Part shown: positions 31,176 through 42,194 of the stretch, piece after piece | Layout of the letters: every line of letters starts with the position of its first letter | How positions within the stretch are numbered: the first letter of the stretch is position 1 | Source: Klebsiella ornithinolytica NBRC 105727 = ATCC 31898 | Lineage (GTDB): Bacteria; Pseudomonadota; Gammaproteobacteria; Enterobacterales; Enterobacteriaceae | Reading direction: 5' to 3' | NCBI RefSeq assembly: GCF_001598295.1 | Contig: NZ_BCYR01000004.1 | Location: forward strand, 62,001 to 126,000 | Length of the DNA stretch: 64,000 nucleotides | The notes under the pieces: model-generated | The model's input: the letters and a program-made list of their open reading frames with translations, nothing else | Database searches by the model: none | What the model was told of the DNA's origin: nothing | Translations under genes and position numbers: made by a program

Positions 31176-33323
31176 TTAACCCATTGCGCTTTCGCGCAGG
31201 CGGGCTTTCAGCCTGGTGTACTCATCAATCACATACTGCTCGGCGGCGCGCTGGTCGGCGATGCGCTCAACGTTCACGGCACAGTACTTGTACTCCGGCG
31301 TTTTGGTTATCGGGCTTAAGTTCTCCGCTACCAGCTCATTACAGGCGCCAATCCACCACTGATAGGTCATATAGACCGCCCCTTTATTCGGACGGTCGCT
31401 GACCTGTGCGCGGGTGATAATGCGGCCTTTACGTGAGTTCACCCACACCAGCGCCTCATCCTCAATACCCAGTCGCGCGGCATCGGCGGTATTGATTTGC
31501 GCATAGCCCGGTTCATCCGCCAGCGCGGCCAGCGCCGCGCAGTTGCCGGTCATGGAGCGGCACGAATAGTGGCCTACTTCCCGCACGGTGGAGAGCACCA
31601 TTGGATACTCCTCGGTGAGCTTATCGATCGGCGCAACCCAGTCGCAGGTGAAGAACTGCGCCAGGCCGTTCGGGGTGTCGAACTTCTCTTTAAACAGATA
31701 AGAGGTCCCCTGGTCGGCGTCGGACTCATCGCGGCACGGCCACATCACATAGCCCAGCTCGCCCATTTTCTCGTAGGTGGCGCCGTAAAAGTCCGGGCAC
31801 AGATGCCGCAACTCGTCCCAGATCTCCTGGGTGTTGTTGTAGTGCATCGGATAGCCCATCCGGGTGGCGATTTCGCTGATGATCTGCCAGTCGGTTTTCA
31901 GGTCCCACTTCGGCTCTACCGCCTTAAAGAAGCGCTGGAAGCCGCGGTCCGCTGCGGTATAGACGCCTTCGTGCTCGCCCCACGAGGTGGACGGCAGGAT
32001 AACGTCGGCCGCCGCGGCGGTTTTGGTCATGAAAATATCCTGGACAATCACCAGCTCCAGCTCTTCAAACGCTTTACGCACGGCAGAGAGTTCGGCGTCG
32101 GTCTGCAGCGGATCTTCGCCCATAATGTACGCTGCCCGTACTTCACCGTGCGCCGCGCGGTGCGGCAGCTCGCTGATGCGATAGCCGGTATGCGCCGGCA
32201 GGCTCCCGACGCCCCAGGCTCTGGCGAACTTCTCGCGGTTCTCCGGGAATTTCACGTATTGATAGCCCGGATAGGTGTCCGGCAGCGCCCCCATATCGCA
32301 GGCGCCCTGCACGTTGTTCTGGCCGCGCACCGGGTTGACGCCGGCGCTCGGCTTGCCGAGGTTGCCGGTGAGGATCGCCAGGCTGGTCAGCGAGCGCACG
32401 GTCTCCACGCCCTGATAGAACTGGGTCACGCCCATGCCCCACAGGATGGCGGCGGATTTCGCGCCGGCATACATCCGGGCACAGGCGCGGATCGCCTGCG
32501 CGCTGACGCCGGTGATGGCTTCCACCGACTCCGGCGTATAGCCTTCGACGATTTTACGATACTCCTCGAAGCCCTCAGAACGGCTGGCGACGAAGGATTT
32601 ATCGTAGAGATCCTCTTCGATAATGACGTGGCCGATGGCGTTGAGCAGCGCGATGTTGGAGCCGTTTTTCAAGGCAATATGCATATCGGCAATGCGCGCG
32701 GTTTCAATCTTGCGCGGATCGCAGACGATAATCTTCGCCCCGTTGCGTTTGGCGTTAATCACGTGATTCGCCACAATAGGGTGTGAGTCGGCCGGATTGT
32801 AGCCGAAGATAAAGACGAGATCGGTGTTATCAATCTCCGTGATGGCATTACTCATGGCGCCATTACCGACCGACTGGTGCAGACCTGCAACCGAAGGGCC
32901 GTGTCAGACGCGAGCGCAGCAGTCGACGTTATTGGTACCAATAACGGCGCGCGCGAACTTTTGCATCACATAGTTAGTTTCGTTCCCCGTCCCGCGGGAC
33001 GAGCCGGTGGTCTGAATGGCGTCCGGACCGTACTTCGCCTTAATGGCGCTGAGACGGGTCGCGACGTAGTCGAGCGCCTCCTCCCAGGAGACGGATTCCA
33101 GTTTTCCGCCACGCTGACGGCGGATCATAGGGGTTTTCAGGCGCGGGGTGAGGATTTGGGTATCGTTAATGAAATCCCAGCCATAATAGCCTTTCAGGCA
33201 CAGGGTTCCCTGGTTGGTTTTCCCCTGTGCCGCCTCAGCCCGGACGATTTTGCCGTTATCGACCACCAGGTTGATTTTGCAACCTGATGCGCAATACGGG
33301 CAAACCGTGACGACTTTTTTCAT
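31176..33323 (-). CDS. fdhF: Formate dehydrogenase H, selenocysteine-containing (one in-frame UGA)
   Basis: Read through the UGA at 32906-32904, the gene encodes 715 residues, as in E. coli. The N-terminal [4Fe-4S] motif C8-x2-C11-x3-C15...C42 and the following K44 are present. Selenocysteine 140 sits in CCARV-U-HGPSV, and a molybdopterin oxidoreductase fold follows. It oxidises formate to CO2 in the formate hydrogenlyase complex of fermenting cells. The UGA is not a nonsense mutation: the SECIS hairpin follows it and both sides are well conserved. A sigma-54 promoter lies upstream. Confidence 0.97.
32867..32906 (-). promoter_or_regulatory. SECIS element of fdhF
   Basis: Directly after the UGA (minus strand) comes a hairpin with the apical part GGTTGCAGGTCTGCACC. 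This has the GGU/ACC stem and the bulged U needed for SelB binding, nearly the same as in E. coli fdhF. It directs selenocysteine insertion. Confidence 0.92.
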
Positions 33324-33596
33324 CGGTCTTGCTCCAGTTCATCAATGGGCGCATATGCGCTATCACGCCGTCAATATGCATCTTCTATGCCATGTTTTCA
33401 TTATGGGTATTGACTGATGATACGTCGATTTTTTGGGCTAAATGCTGACGAAAAGCAGGGCGTCGTCAGTTTTGACGTGTCGAAGGGCGGTGAGATGTGA
33501 CATGGATTGAAGAAACGCGATCCGGTAATGGATTTGTCGAGGGGGCTTTGCTGAATTAATCAGACAGAGATCGTTCCGTGCGGGCAGAGGCAAGTA
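33324..33596. other. 273-bp divergent region between fdhF and the response-regulator gene
   Basis: It holds the fdhF sigma-54 promoter (33377-33392). FhlA activator sites should lie within about 100-150 bp of it, but no convincing copy was recognised. The response-regulator gene starts 4 bp after a weak ribosome site region (GAGGCAAGTA). Confidence 0.5.
33377..33392 (-). promoter_or_regulatory. Sigma-54 (-24/-12) promoter of fdhF
   Basis: Reading toward fdhF the sequence TGGCATAGAAGATGCA has GG and GC spaced by 10 nt, as RpoN promoters require. It nearly equals the known E. coli fdhF promoter. Activation by FhlA with formate is expected from the family. Confidence 0.85.
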
Positions 33597-34325
33597 ATGA
33601 AACCGGTCATTTTGGTTGTGGATGACGACAGCGCGATTGGCGAACTGCTTAGCGATGTGCTCAGTGCGCATGTTTTTGACGTGCTGCTGTGCCAGACCGG
33701 CAGCGATGCGCTGGCGGTAGCGGCCCAGCGGACGGATATCTCGCTGGTGCTGCTGGATATGATTCTCCCCGACACCAACGGGCTGCTGGTGCTGCAACAG
33801 CTGCAGCGTAGCCGACCTGATTTACCGGTGGTGATGCTGACCGGCCTCGGCAGCGAATCCGACGTCGTAGTCGGGCTGGAAATGGGCGCCGATGATTATA
33901 TTGCCAAGCCGTTCAACTCCCGGGTGGTGGTGGCGCGGGTGAAAGCGGTGCTCAGACGTAGCGGTGCGCTGGGTGCCGAAGGCGCGAGCGGCGGCACGGG
34001 ATTGCTCTTTAACGGCTGGCGGCTGGATACGTTTCGCTGCGAGTTGTTTAACTCGCAACAGCAAGCGGTGCCGCTGACCCAGGGAGAGTACAGCCTGCTG
34101 CTGGCGCTGGCGCAAAACGCCCGCCGGGTGCTCAATCGCGAGCAGCTGTTGGCCCTGACCCATAGCGAAAGCACCGAAGTCTTTGACCGGACGATTGACG
34201 TGCTGATCATGCGCCTGCGGCGCAAAATCGAACCGAATCCGCATCAGCCGACGCTGATCAAAACCCTACGCGGTCTGGGCTATGTGTTCGCCGCGGATGT
34301 TATCCACGGCGACAGGGCGGCGTAG
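33597..34325 (+). CDS. OmpR-family response regulator of an orphan sugar-transport locus
   Basis: The 242-residue protein has a receiver domain (1-120) with acidic pocket D9-D11, phospho-acceptor D54, T82 and K104 intact. An OmpR/PhoB winged helix follows (about 135-235, PLTQGEYSLLLALAQN, RTIDVLIMRLRRKIEPNP, IKTLRGLGYVF). It lies tail to tail with a sugar-binding-protein gene. The only sensor kinase nearby is the hybrid kinase at the other end of the ABC operon, so these are the likely partners. It should activate or repress the transporter in response to a periplasmic sugar signal; this is inference. Confidence 0.85.
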   Translation: MKPVILVVDDDSAIGELLSDVLSAHVFDVLLCQTGSDALAVAAQRTDISLVLLDMILPDTNGLLVLQQLQRSRPDLPVVMLTGLGSESDVVVGLEMGADDYIAKPFNSRVVVARVKAVLRRSGALGAEGASGGTGLLFNGWRLDTFRCELFNSQQQAVPLTQGEYSLLLALAQNARRVLNREQLLALTHSESTEVFDRTIDVLIMRLRRKIEPNPHQPTLIKTLRGLGYVFAADVIHGDRAA

Positions 34326-34362
34326 CCCCGGCAGACGCGGGGCCAGCGGGGAGACAGGACTC

Positions 34363-35304
34363 TTACTTCACGGTCCAGCCTTTGTAACTGCCGATATTGT
34401 TTTTATCGATCAGGGTCACCGGGATCAACACCGGTGCGGCCGGTGCCGGTTTCCCCTGCAGAATGTCATAACCGATCTCTACCGCTTTCGCCGCCATGAC
34501 CTGCGGGTCCTGCGCCGGCGTCGCCACAAACAGCGAGTTTTTACGTTTCAACGCCTCTTCACCGTCCGGACTTCCGTCGACGCCAACGATAAAGAACTCA
34601 TGACGCTGCGCCTGTTTTGCCGCCAGATCGGCGCCGATCGCGGTCGGATCGTTGATGGCAAAGACGCCATCGATCTTCGGATTCGCCGCCAGCAATGAGG
34701 TCATAATTTCCAGACCACCTTCACGGCTGCCTTTCGCGTTCTGGTTGTAGGAGAGCACTTTGATATCCGGGTGGCGTGCAAACTCGGCCTGGCAGCCTTC
34801 GACGCGGTTCTGCACAGCGGAAACCGGCGGCCCGTTGATAATCACGACATTCCCTTTGCCTTTCAGGCGGTCGGTGATGTATTTACAGGCCATTTCTCCC
34901 GCCTGAGTGTTATCAGAGGTGATGGTGGCATTGGCGCCTTCGGCGGCCACGTCCACCGCAACCACCACGATCCCGGCATCTTTCGCGCGTTTTACCGCAG
35001 GGCCAATCCCTTTTGAGTCGGCGGCGTTGAGGATAATCATGTCGACTTTGGCGGCAATAAAGTTATCGATCTGCGCCACCTGCTGACCCAGATCGTATCC
35101 GCTGGAGACCAGCGTCACTTTCACATTGTCTCCGGCCAGCTTACGGGCTTCCAGCTCCGCGCCTTTGGTGATTTGTACAAAGAACGGGTTGGCTAAATCC
35201 CCCACCGTGACGCCGATTGACTTCAGCTCTTTGGCCTGGGTAAAGGGCGCTGCGGCAAGCAACGCGCCGGCACAGAGTGCGGTTACTACGGGTTTCAAAC
35301 GCAT
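34363..35304 (-). CDS. Periplasmic sugar-binding protein of an ABC importer (RbsB/FrcB class)
   Basis: The ATG at 35304 is chosen because GAGGAAAA stands just upstream; the longer reading has no support. The 313-residue protein has a signal peptide cut near FTQAKE and a type I periplasmic binding fold (SIGVTVGDLANPFFVQITKGAE, IILNAADSKGIGPAVKRAKDAGI, VFAINDPTAIGADLAA, FIVGVDGSPDG). Its motifs recall ribose- and fructose-binding proteins of rhizobia more than the E. coli allose protein. The ligand is not known. It is the last gene of the three-gene operon. Confidence 0.87.
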   Translation of the reverse strand: MRLKPVVTALCAGALLAAAPFTQAKELKSIGVTVGDLANPFFVQITKGAELEARKLAGDNVKVTLVSSGYDLGQQVAQIDNFIAAKVDMIILNAADSKGIGPAVKRAKDAGIVVVAVDVAAEGANATITSDNTQAGEMACKYITDRLKGKGNVVIINGPPVSAVQNRVEGCQAEFARHPDIKVLSYNQNAKGSREGGLEIMTSLLAANPKIDGVFAINDPTAIGADLAAKQAQRHEFFIVGVDGSPDGEEALKRKNSLFVATPAQDPQVMAAKAVEIGYDILQGKPAPAAPVLIPVTLIDKNNIGSYKGWTVK

Positions 35305-35335
35305 GCTGTTTTCCTCTGTCTGTAGGGTATTGTTG

Positions 35336-36337
35336 TTATGCACTTTGATGGTGTCGGGTACGGTATTTGTCGATCAGCACCGCAATGATGATCACCGCCC
35401 CTTTGATCACCAGTTGCCAGAAATAGGAGACGCCCATCAGCGTCATGCCGTTATTGAGCGTGGCGATAATCAACGCCCCCACCAGCGTGCCGGTGATAGT
35501 GCCGATGCCGCCGACGAAGCTGGTCCCGCCGAGAATAACGGCGGCGATGGCATCCAGTTCATAACCTACGCCGAGGTTGCCGTTCGCGCTGTACAGCCGC
35601 GAGGCGCTCATGACGCCGCCCAGCCCGGAGAGCAGGCCGCTCATGCCGTAAACGAACAGCAGCACCAGCCACACTTTGATCCCCGTGAGCCTTGCCGCCT
35701 GCATATTGCCGCCTACGGCGTAGATATGAACGCCAAGGGTGGTGCGGCGCAGAATGAACCAGCACACCGCTACCACCATCAGCGCGATCACCACCAGCCA
35801 CGGAACCGGCCCGAGGTAATCGTTGCCGATCCATTCGAAGCTGATATCGGAGTTAATCACCGTGGTGCCGTTGGCCAGCAGATAGGCGGCCCCGCGTAGG
35901 GCTGTATAGGTCCCGAGCGTCACGATAAACGGCGGCAGCCCGGCGAAGGCGACCAGCGCGCCGTTAAACAGGCCCAGCAGCAGGCCGAGCATCAGCGCCG
36001 CCGGAATGGAGAGCAGGGAGAGCTCCGGCATCAGCGACACCACCATCGCCGCCACCGCGGTGGTGCCGAGAATCGAGCCGACGGACAGATCGATCCCCCC
36101 GGTCAGAATGATGAAAGTCATCCCGGCGGCGAGCACGATGTTGATCGACGCCTGCCGGGTAATATTCAGCAGGTTGCTTTCGGTAAAGAAGTTGGGGGCG
36201 ATAAAGCCAAATACCGCGACAATCAGGATTAAAATCGGCAGGATACCGACCGTTTGTACCAGATCGCCCATCAGGATTTTCTTCGCTGATACCGATTTTG
36301 CCACCGGCTGCGCGGCGGTCTCTTTCTGTGTTGTCAT
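35336..36337 (-). CDS. Sugar ABC transporter permease (RbsC family)
   Basis: The 333-residue inner-membrane protein has about eight to ten hydrophobic segments and the family signatures [26 protein letters not shown] and [16 protein letters not shown]. It overlaps the upstream ATPase gene by 4 nt (ATGA), and the binding-protein gene follows after 31 nt. It forms the membrane pore as a homodimer with the fused ATPase. Confidence 0.9.
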   Translation of the reverse strand: MTTQKETAAQPVAKSVSAKKILMGDLVQTVGILPILILIVAVFGFIAPNFFTESNLLNITRQASINIVLAAGMTFIILTGGIDLSVGSILGTTAVAAMVVSLMPELSLLSIPAALMLGLLLGLFNGALVAFAGLPPFIVTLGTYTALRGAAYLLANGTTVINSDISFEWIGNDYLGPVPWLVVIALMVVAVCWFILRRTTLGVHIYAVGGNMQAARLTGIKVWLVLLFVYGMSGLLSGLGGVMSASRLYSANGNLGVGYELDAIAAVILGGTSFVGGIGTITGTLVGALIIATLNNGMTLMGVSYFWQLVIKGAVIIIAVLIDKYRTRHHQSA

Positions 36338-37854
36338 GGTGATACCGCCTTAAGGTGAGAGTCGTTTACGCCGGTGGCCAGCGTCATAATGCTTTCCTGG
36401 CTGATGTCGCCGGCCTGGAGTTCGCCGGCGATGCTGCCTTCGCGCATGACGTAGACCCGGTCGCTCATGCCGACCACTTCGGGGAGTTCGCTGGAGATCA
36501 TCAGGATGGCCACCCCCTGGCGCGCCATCTGGGTCATGATGCGGTAAATCTCGCTTTTGGCGCCGACGTCGACGCCGCGCGTCGGTTCATCAAGCAGCAA
36601 AATGCGCGGACCGATGGCGACCCAGCGGGAGATCAGCAGCTTTTGCTGATTGCCGCCGGAAAGGCCGCCGGCCCGCACCTGTGCGTGCGGCACGCGAATA
36701 TTAAGCAGGGAGATCGCATCGTCGGAGAGGGTCTGCGCCTTTTTGCGATTGAGCATACCCCAGCGGGCATCCCGTTCGAGGGTGGCCATGGTGATGTTCT
36801 CCTGCGCCGCCATTTCGAGGAACAGCCCCTGCTCCTTGCGGTTTTCGGTGAGAAAGCCGATACCCAGCTCGATGGCTGCACGCGGAGAGTGAATGACCAC
36901 CGGTTCGCCGTCGATCTCGATGACGCCGCCGGTGGCCCGACGCACGCCGAAAATCAGCTGCGCCAGCTCCGAGCGGCCGGCGCCGACCAGACCGGCCAGA
37001 CCGACGATTTCCCCGGCCCGTACCACCAGACTGCTGGCTTTCACTTTACCGCCGTCGGTCAAATCCTCTACCCGCAGGCGCGGCTGACCGGGCGGAATAT
37101 CGCGCTCTTTATTGAACAGGTCGCTTAACGGACGGCCGACCATCATTCGCACCAGTTCGGAGGCGTTGAGCTTGTCGCGGGTCAGGCTGCCGACGTACTG
37201 GCCATCGCGCAATACGCTGACGCGGTCGGAGAGTTCATAAACCTCCGCCATGCGGTGGCTGATATAGATAATGGCCATCCCTTCATCGCGCAGGCGCAGA
37301 ATCAGCTCAAACAGGCGCTGGGTCTCACGGGAGGAGAGGGCGGCGGTGGGTTCATCCATCACCAGGACCCGGCTGTTGCGATGCAGGGCGCGGGCGATCT
37401 CCACCTGCTGCTGTTCGGCAATGGTCAGGGTCATCACCCGGTCGCTGGCCTTAAACTGAGCGCCGAGACGATCTATCACCGCCTGGGCCTGATTAATCAT
37501 CTCTTTGCGCTGTACCAGCCCGCCGCGCGCCAGCTCGCTGCCGAGGAAAATGTTCTCGGCGACGGTTAAATTCGGCGCCAGCTGCATCTCCTGGTAAATC
37601 AGAGTGATCCCGGCGGCCAGCGCATCTTTTGGCCCTTTAATAGCGTGCGGCCGTCCGTCGATCAGGATCTCGCCGCTGGTGGCGGTATATGCCCCCGCGA
37701 GGATCTTCATCAACGTGCTTTTGCCGGCGCCGTTCTCCCCCATTAAGGCGTGGATCTCACCGGGCCAGACCGTCAGATCGACGCCTTTCAGCGCATAAAA
37801 CTTGCCAAAGGCTTTGGCAATATTGCGCATGGATAGTACCGGTGTCCCCTGCAT
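36334..37854 (-). CDS. Sugar ABC transporter ATPase (RbsA type, two fused nucleotide-binding domains)
   Basis: The ATG at 37854 is chosen because AGGAGA stands 8 nt upstream. The product has 506 residues. Domain 1 has Walker [10 protein letters not shown], the signature region [15 protein letters not shown] and Walker [12 protein letters not shown]. Domain 2 has a degenerate Walker A ([10 protein letters not shown]), [14 protein letters not shown] and [11 protein letters not shown]. This asymmetry is usual for the RbsA/AraG class. It is first in the operon and divergent from the hybrid kinase gene, with 185 bp between them. Confidence 0.92.
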   Translation of the reverse strand: MQGTPVLSMRNIAKAFGKFYALKGVDLTVWPGEIHALMGENGAGKSTLMKILAGAYTATSGEILIDGRPHAIKGPKDALAAGITLIYQEMQLAPNLTVAENIFLGSELARGGLVQRKEMINQAQAVIDRLGAQFKASDRVMTLTIAEQQQVEIARALHRNSRVLVMDEPTAALSSRETQRLFELILRLRDEGMAIIYISHRMAEVYELSDRVSVLRDGQYVGSLTRDKLNASELVRMMVGRPLSDLFNKERDIPPGQPRLRVEDLTDGGKVKASSLVVRAGEIVGLAGLVGAGRSELAQLIFGVRRATGGVIEIDGEPVVIHSPRAAIELGIGFLTENRKEQGLFLEMAAQENITMATLERDARWGMLNRKKAQTLSDDAISLLNIRVPHAQVRAGGLSGGNQQKLLISRWVAIGPRILLLDEPTRGVDVGAKSEIYRIMTQMARQGVAILMISSELPEVVGMSDRVYVMREGSIAGELQAGDISQESIMTLATGVNDSHLKAVSP

Positions 37855-38039
37855 GGCGGCTCTCCTGCGAGTGTGATCGAGAATCGCAGTGCACCACACG
37901 ACGATAAATACAAAATGTCAGACGCCGTTCATATTTGTCATATTGATGAATAGTTAACCTGGCTCACAATTACGCGATGCGGCTCTCCCGGTCAGGGTCA
38001 GCAACCGCCAGGATAAATAAAAAGATCGTGGAGCTGACC

Positions 38040-40646
38040 ATGCCATCCCATCGCTACCCGTTTTTCACCAGCGCTCGCGGGCGTCTGCTGTCGTTTAATT
38101 TGCTGATGGTTGCGGTCACGCTGATGGTGGCCGGCGTAGCGCTGCTGGGGTTTCGCCATGCCAGCCTGCTACAAGAACAGGTGCAGCGGCAGACGCTGGA
38201 TGATATGACCGGCAGTATGAATCTGGCGCGCGACACCGCGAACGTCGCCACTGCGGCGGTTCGCCTCTCCCAGGTGGTCGGTGCGCTGGAGTATAAAAGC
38301 GAAGCTGAACGCCTGCTGGCGACCCAGCAGGCCCTGAAATATTCACTCTCGCACCTCGCCGCCGCGCCGCTGGCGCAACAGGAACTGACGCTGGTGGCCA
38401 GTATTATTCGCCGCAGCAATGAACTGCAGCAGAGCGTGGGCGGCATGCTGGAACGCGGTCAGCGTCGTCATCTGCAGCGTAATGAACTGCTCAGCTCGCT
38501 GTATCAGAACCAGAGCTATCTCCGGCATATTCAGGATCTTAACGATCGGCATGGCGCAGACGCGATCGATCCCCGGCCGCTGGCCGAGATGGATCGGCTG
38601 ATCGTTGCGGCCATCCATACTTCGACGCCGCGATCGATCGTCCAGCAGCTGGATAAGGTGAGAGGTTTTCTGCCGACAACCAGCCGCGATCCTACGCTGG
38701 CCGCGATTCTGCAGGATTTCAACGGTGAGCTGGCCAGGCTGGAGCCGCTCTCGGCGCAGCTGGAGGAGAGCGATTTGGCCATCGGCTGGTATATGTTTCA
38801 CATTAAGGCGCTGGTGGCGCTGCTCAACAGCGATATTAATCAGTACGTTGCCCGCGTGGCGCAGGCGTCTGAACTGCGGGCGGCACAGAGCCATCAGGAG
38901 CTGCGCTCTATCAGCATGTTTATTTTGCTGTCGGCGCTGCTGGCGCTGGTGATAACCGGCTTCGCCGGCTGGTATATCTACCGTAACCTTGGCTCCAGTC
39001 TGACCGCTATCTCCCGGGCGATGTCGCGCCTGGCCCACGGCGAGCAGGATGTGTCTGTCCCGGGGCTCCAGCGACGCGATGAACTGGGAGAGCTGGCGCG
39101 CGCCTTCAACGTCTTTGCCCGCAATACCGCGTCATTGGCCCATACCTCTCAGCTGCTGAAAGAAAAAAGTACCCTGCTGGAGACCACCTTTCATGCCATG
39201 CGCGACGGCTTCGCGCTGTTTGATAATCAGGGGCTGCTGGTGGTGTGGAATCCGCAGTATCCGCTGCTGTTAGGGCTGGCAGCCAATGACCTGCAGCGCG
39301 GCATTCACTATCAGCAGCTGCTGGGTCAGGCCGCCCCTCTGGCGGAACATATTCGTGACAACCTGTCCCGTCCGCTACCCAAACCCCAGGAGCTACAGCT
39401 GGCGAGCGACCGCACCATTGAGCTGCGCTTCAGCCCGGTTCCCGGGCGGGGGCTGGTGAACGTGGTTCTCGACAGGACCGAACGCAAAGGGCTGGAGCAG
39501 GCGCTGGTACACAGCCAGAAAATGAAAGCGGTCGGCCAGCTGACCGGCGGCCTGGCGCATGATTTTAATAACCTGCTGGCGGTGATTATCGGCAGCCTTG
39601 AACTGGTTCAGCCGCAGGACGCGGACGTGCCGCGGATCTCCCGGGCGCGAAAAGCCGCAGAACGCGGCGCGCTGCTTACCCAGCGGCTGCTGGCCTTCTC
39701 GCGTAAGCAGTCGCTACACCCCAATGCCGTGGCGATGAAACCGCTGCTGGAGAATCTGGGCGAACTGATGCGCCATTCTCTGCCGACGACGCTGAGTCTG
39801 GAGATTGAGGCACAGTCACCCGCGTGGCCGGCGTGGATTGACGTCGGCCAGCTGGAAAACGCCATTATCAATCTGGTGATGAACGCTCGCGATGCAATGG
39901 AAGGGCGTTCAGGGGTAATTAGGCTGCGCACCTGGAACCAGCGGGTGGCTCGCAGCGACGGGCGGCGGCAGGATATGGTGGCGCTGGAGGTGATCGATCA
40001 CGGCAGCGGGATGTCGCAGGAGGTCAAAGCCCAGGTGTTCGAACCGTTCTTTACCACCAAACAAACCGGCAGCGGCAGCGGTCTGGGGCTGTCGATGGTC
40101 TATGGTTTTGTCCGCCAGTCCGGCGGGAGGGTGGCCATTGAGAGCGCGCCGGGCCAGGGGACAACGGTGCGTTTACAGCTGCCGCGCGCGGCGGTACAGG
40201 CGCCGAGCGGTGGCCCGCTGCCGGAAGTCGAGCAGACGGTGAGCGGTGAGCGGCTGGCGCTGGTGCTCGAGGATGAGGCCGATGTGCGCCAGACCCTTTG
40301 TGAACAGCTTCATCAGCTCGGCTGGTTAACCCTGGAGGCCGGGAACGGAGAGCAGGCGCTGCAGTTACTTGAGGCTTCGACGGAAATTGCGCTGCTGATT
40401 AGCGACCTGATGCTGCCGGGCCGATTGAGCGGAGCCGAGGTGATCAACGAAACCCAGCGCCGTTTCCCGACGGTGGCGGTGCTGCTGATCAGCGGCCAGG
40501 ATCTGCGTCCGGCGCACAATCCTGCGCTGCCGGACGTTGAGCTGCTGCGTAAACCCTTCAGTCGGACACAGCTGATGCAGGCGCTGCGACAGGTTGTGGC
40601 AAATAGCGGCTGCGGGCCAGCGCCGCAGCCCCTTGAGCACCATTAA
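38040..40646 (+). CDS. Hybrid sensor histidine kinase of the sugar-transport locus (TorS-like layout)
   Basis: The ATG at 38040 is chosen because GGAG stands upstream; it gives 868 residues. Order: membrane segment (about 17-38), a large helical periplasmic sensor region (40-290), a second membrane segment (about 295-315), HAMP (to about 370) and a PAS-like domain (400-490). Then come HisKA with H507 in [11 protein letters not shown], HATPase_c ([20 protein letters not shown]) and a C-terminal receiver with D789. No HPt domain follows, so transfer to the separate response regulator at 33597 needs either direct transfer from H507 or another HPt. Its last 89 nt overlap the 3' end of alsK on the other strand. 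Confidence 0.87.
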   Translation: MPSHRYPFFTSARGRLLSFNLLMVAVTLMVAGVALLGFRHASLLQEQVQRQTLDDMTGSMNLARDTANVATAAVRLSQVVGALEYKSEAERLLATQQALKYSLSHLAAAPLAQQELTLVASIIRRSNELQQSVGGMLERGQRRHLQRNELLSSLYQNQSYLRHIQDLNDRHGADAIDPRPLAEMDRLIVAAIHTSTPRSIVQQLDKVRGFLPTTSRDPTLAAILQDFNGELARLEPLSAQLEESDLAIGWYMFHIKALVALLNSDINQYVARVAQASELRAAQSHQELRSISMFILLSALLALVITGFAGWYIYRNLGSSLTAISRAMSRLAHGEQDVSVPGLQRRDELGELARAFNVFARNTASLAHTSQLLKEKSTLLETTFHAMRDGFALFDNQGLLVVWNPQYPLLLGLAANDLQRGIHYQQLLGQAAPLAEHIRDNLSRPLPKPQELQLASDRTIELRFSPVPGRGLVNVVLDRTERKGLEQALVHSQKMKAVGQLTGGLAHDFNNLLAVIIGSLELVQPQDADVPRISRARKAAERGALLTQRLLAFSRKQSLHPNAVAMKPLLENLGELMRHSLPTTLSLEIEAQSPAWPAWIDVGQLENAIINLVMNARDAMEGRSGVIRLRTWNQRVARSDGRRQDMVALEVIDHGSGMSQEVKAQVFEPFFTTKQTGSGSGLGLSMVYGFVRQSGGRVAIESAPGQGTTVRLQLPRAAVQAPSGGPLPEVEQTVSGERLALVLEDEADVRQTLCEQLHQLGWLTLEAGNGEQALQLLEASTEIALLISDLMLPGRLSGAEVINETQRRFPTVAVLLISGQDLRPAHNPALPDVELLRKPFSRTQLMQALRQVVANSGCGPAPQPLEHH

Positions 40647-41505
40647 ATGTTGAGGACGATGCGGCAAGAAACTGCACCGCCTGATAAGGCAACGGGCGGC
40701 GAATATGCGCTTTTATCATGGCGAGCAGCGCCTCGCGTGGAAACCCGGACATGTCCATCACGCCACCGCCGAGGATCACCGCATCGGGGTCGAACAGGTT
40801 GATGCTGGTGGCGATGGCGCGGGCGGCGTGGTGCAGGAGGGCCTGTACAAACGGTTCCTCAGCGGCGTGTAAAAACAGTTCACCAAGCGCATAGCCGCGC
40901 GGCTGTTGTTCATACCAGCGTTTGAGCGCGATGCCGGAACAGACGGTTTCCAGACAACCGGGATTACCGCAACCGCAGATGAGCGCGTTGTCGCCCTGCG
41001 GGATATGACCCAGCTCTCCCGCCACGCCATGTGCACCTGTCCACGGCCCGCCGTTTAACCAGATGGCGAAGCCCATGCCGGTGCCAAGATAAACGGCTAA
41101 CACCTGTTGAGCCTGCAAACCATTTTCCTGCACGTCAAATGAGAGCTGGAGATTCACATCGCGGGAAAATTCGACCGGACAGGCCAGCGAATGCTCCAGC
41201 TCATCGGCTAGCGTACGCAGGGTTTCTGGCGGTAACGATAGGTTGGGGGTGGAGATAATCGTCCGTTTATCTCTGCTGACCAATGCCGGAAAGCCCATCA
41301 CCAGGCCGCAGCAATGTGCCTGAAAGCGGTCAAGCTGCTGCTGAATCAACATCGTGATCCCGCTCACCAGACCGTCAGGGGCGATCGCTTCAGCGGTGCG
41401 CAGCTTCTCGCAATGCAGAGTCTCGCCCTGTGCGGTTTGCAGGCAAAAGCGGATATGGGTTGCGCCCATGTCCACTCCTGCGACGACTTTACGCTGTTTT
41501 TGCAT
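40558..41505 (-). CDS. alsK: D-allose kinase AlsK
   Basis: The 315-residue ROK-family sugar kinase has the N-terminal ATP motif [14 protein letters not shown], the zinc motif [15 protein letters not shown] and [18 protein letters not shown]. It matches E. coli AlsK, with a slightly longer C-terminus. It phosphorylates D-allose to allose-6-phosphate. It overlaps alsE by 17 nt, and its 3' end runs 89 nt into the opposing kinase gene. Confidence 0.94.
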   Translation of the reverse strand: MQKQRKVVAGVDMGATHIRFCLQTAQGETLHCEKLRTAEAIAPDGLVSGITMLIQQQLDRFQAHCCGLVMGFPALVSRDKRTIISTPNLSLPPETLRTLADELEHSLACPVEFSRDVNLQLSFDVQENGLQAQQVLAVYLGTGMGFAIWLNGGPWTGAHGVAGELGHIPQGDNALICGCGNPGCLETVCSGIALKRWYEQQPRGYALGELFLHAAEEPFVQALLHHAARAIATSINLFDPDAVILGGGVMDMSGFPREALLAMIKAHIRRPLPYQAVQFLAASSSTFNGAQGAAALARSRYLPQPVAAPASAVSD

Positions 41506-42187
41506 GAGGGAATACCTCGTTTTTGGCCGCCAGAATCTGCTCTGCCATGACCTGCCACGCGTCGTGAATATTGTCGCCGTGGTTAAACAGACCGGAGGTC
41601 CCGACGATAAAGACGTCCGCGCCTGCCGCCATCAGTTTTTGATAGGTCGCTTTATTGCACGAACCGTCGATCTCAATTTCGTAGGCCAGCCCTTCACGTT
41701 CTCGCCACGCTTTTAGCTCGCCGATCTTCTCCAGCATTTCAGGAATAAAGGGTTGGCCCGCGAAACCCGGATCGACGGTCATCACCGTAATTTTGTCCGC
41801 CTTGTGGAGGTAATATTTCATCGTCTCAACCGGCGTTTCCGGATTGAGAATGAGGCCGACCTTCATGCCATGGCGACGAATCTCCTCTATCAGGCGGAAA
41901 GCCTGACCGTTAATAGTTTCCGGATGCAGGGTGATAAAGTCTGCGCCCGCCTGCGCCAGCTGGCTGATGTAATCCTGTGGCCGGGTGACCATCAGATGGC
42001 AGTCCAGTGGTTTACTGGCCAGCTTCTTCACCTGGCTGACGAAAAACGGCGATAGCGTCAGGTTAGGGACAAAATGACCGTCCATGATGTCGATGTGGAA
42101 GTAATCTGCATGCCGATCGATAAACTCGATCTGTTCTTTGAATTTCAGCAGGTCCATACACATTAAAGAGGGGGCAATTTTCATCAT
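41489..42187 (-). CDS. alsE: Allulose-6-phosphate 3-epimerase AlsE
   Basis: The 232-residue TIM barrel belongs to the ribulose-phosphate epimerase family. Metal and acid residues lie in [26 protein letters not shown] and EIDGSCN. It converts D-allulose-6-phosphate to fructose-6-phosphate, the last step of allose use. The gene lies between alsC and alsK. Confidence 0.95.
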   Translation of the reverse strand: MMKIAPSLMCMDLLKFKEQIEFIDRHADYFHIDIMDGHFVPNLTLSPFFVSQVKKLASKPLDCHLMVTRPQDYISQLAQAGADFITLHPETINGQAFRLIEEIRRHGMKVGLILNPETPVETMKYYLHKADKITVMTVDPGFAGQPFIPEMLEKIGELKAWREREGLAYEIEIDGSCNKATYQKLMAAGADVFIVGTSGLFNHGDNIHDAWQVMAEQILAAKNEVFPHAKTA

Positions 42188-42194
42188 AAATTCC

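Noticed and set aside
31497..32786. 429-codon open frame antisense to fdhF
   Set aside because: It is a high-GC shadow of fdhF with no ribosome site or recognisable domain, and the sense gene is certain.
32904..32906. In-frame stop splitting fdhF into two genes
   Set aside because: The UGA is at codon 140, followed by a conserved SECIS hairpin; it encodes selenocysteine.
33469..33483. TTTTGACGTGTCGAAG as an FhlA site for fdhF
   Set aside because: Only a loose resemblance to the CATTTCG/CGAAATG inverted repeat; not enough to call.
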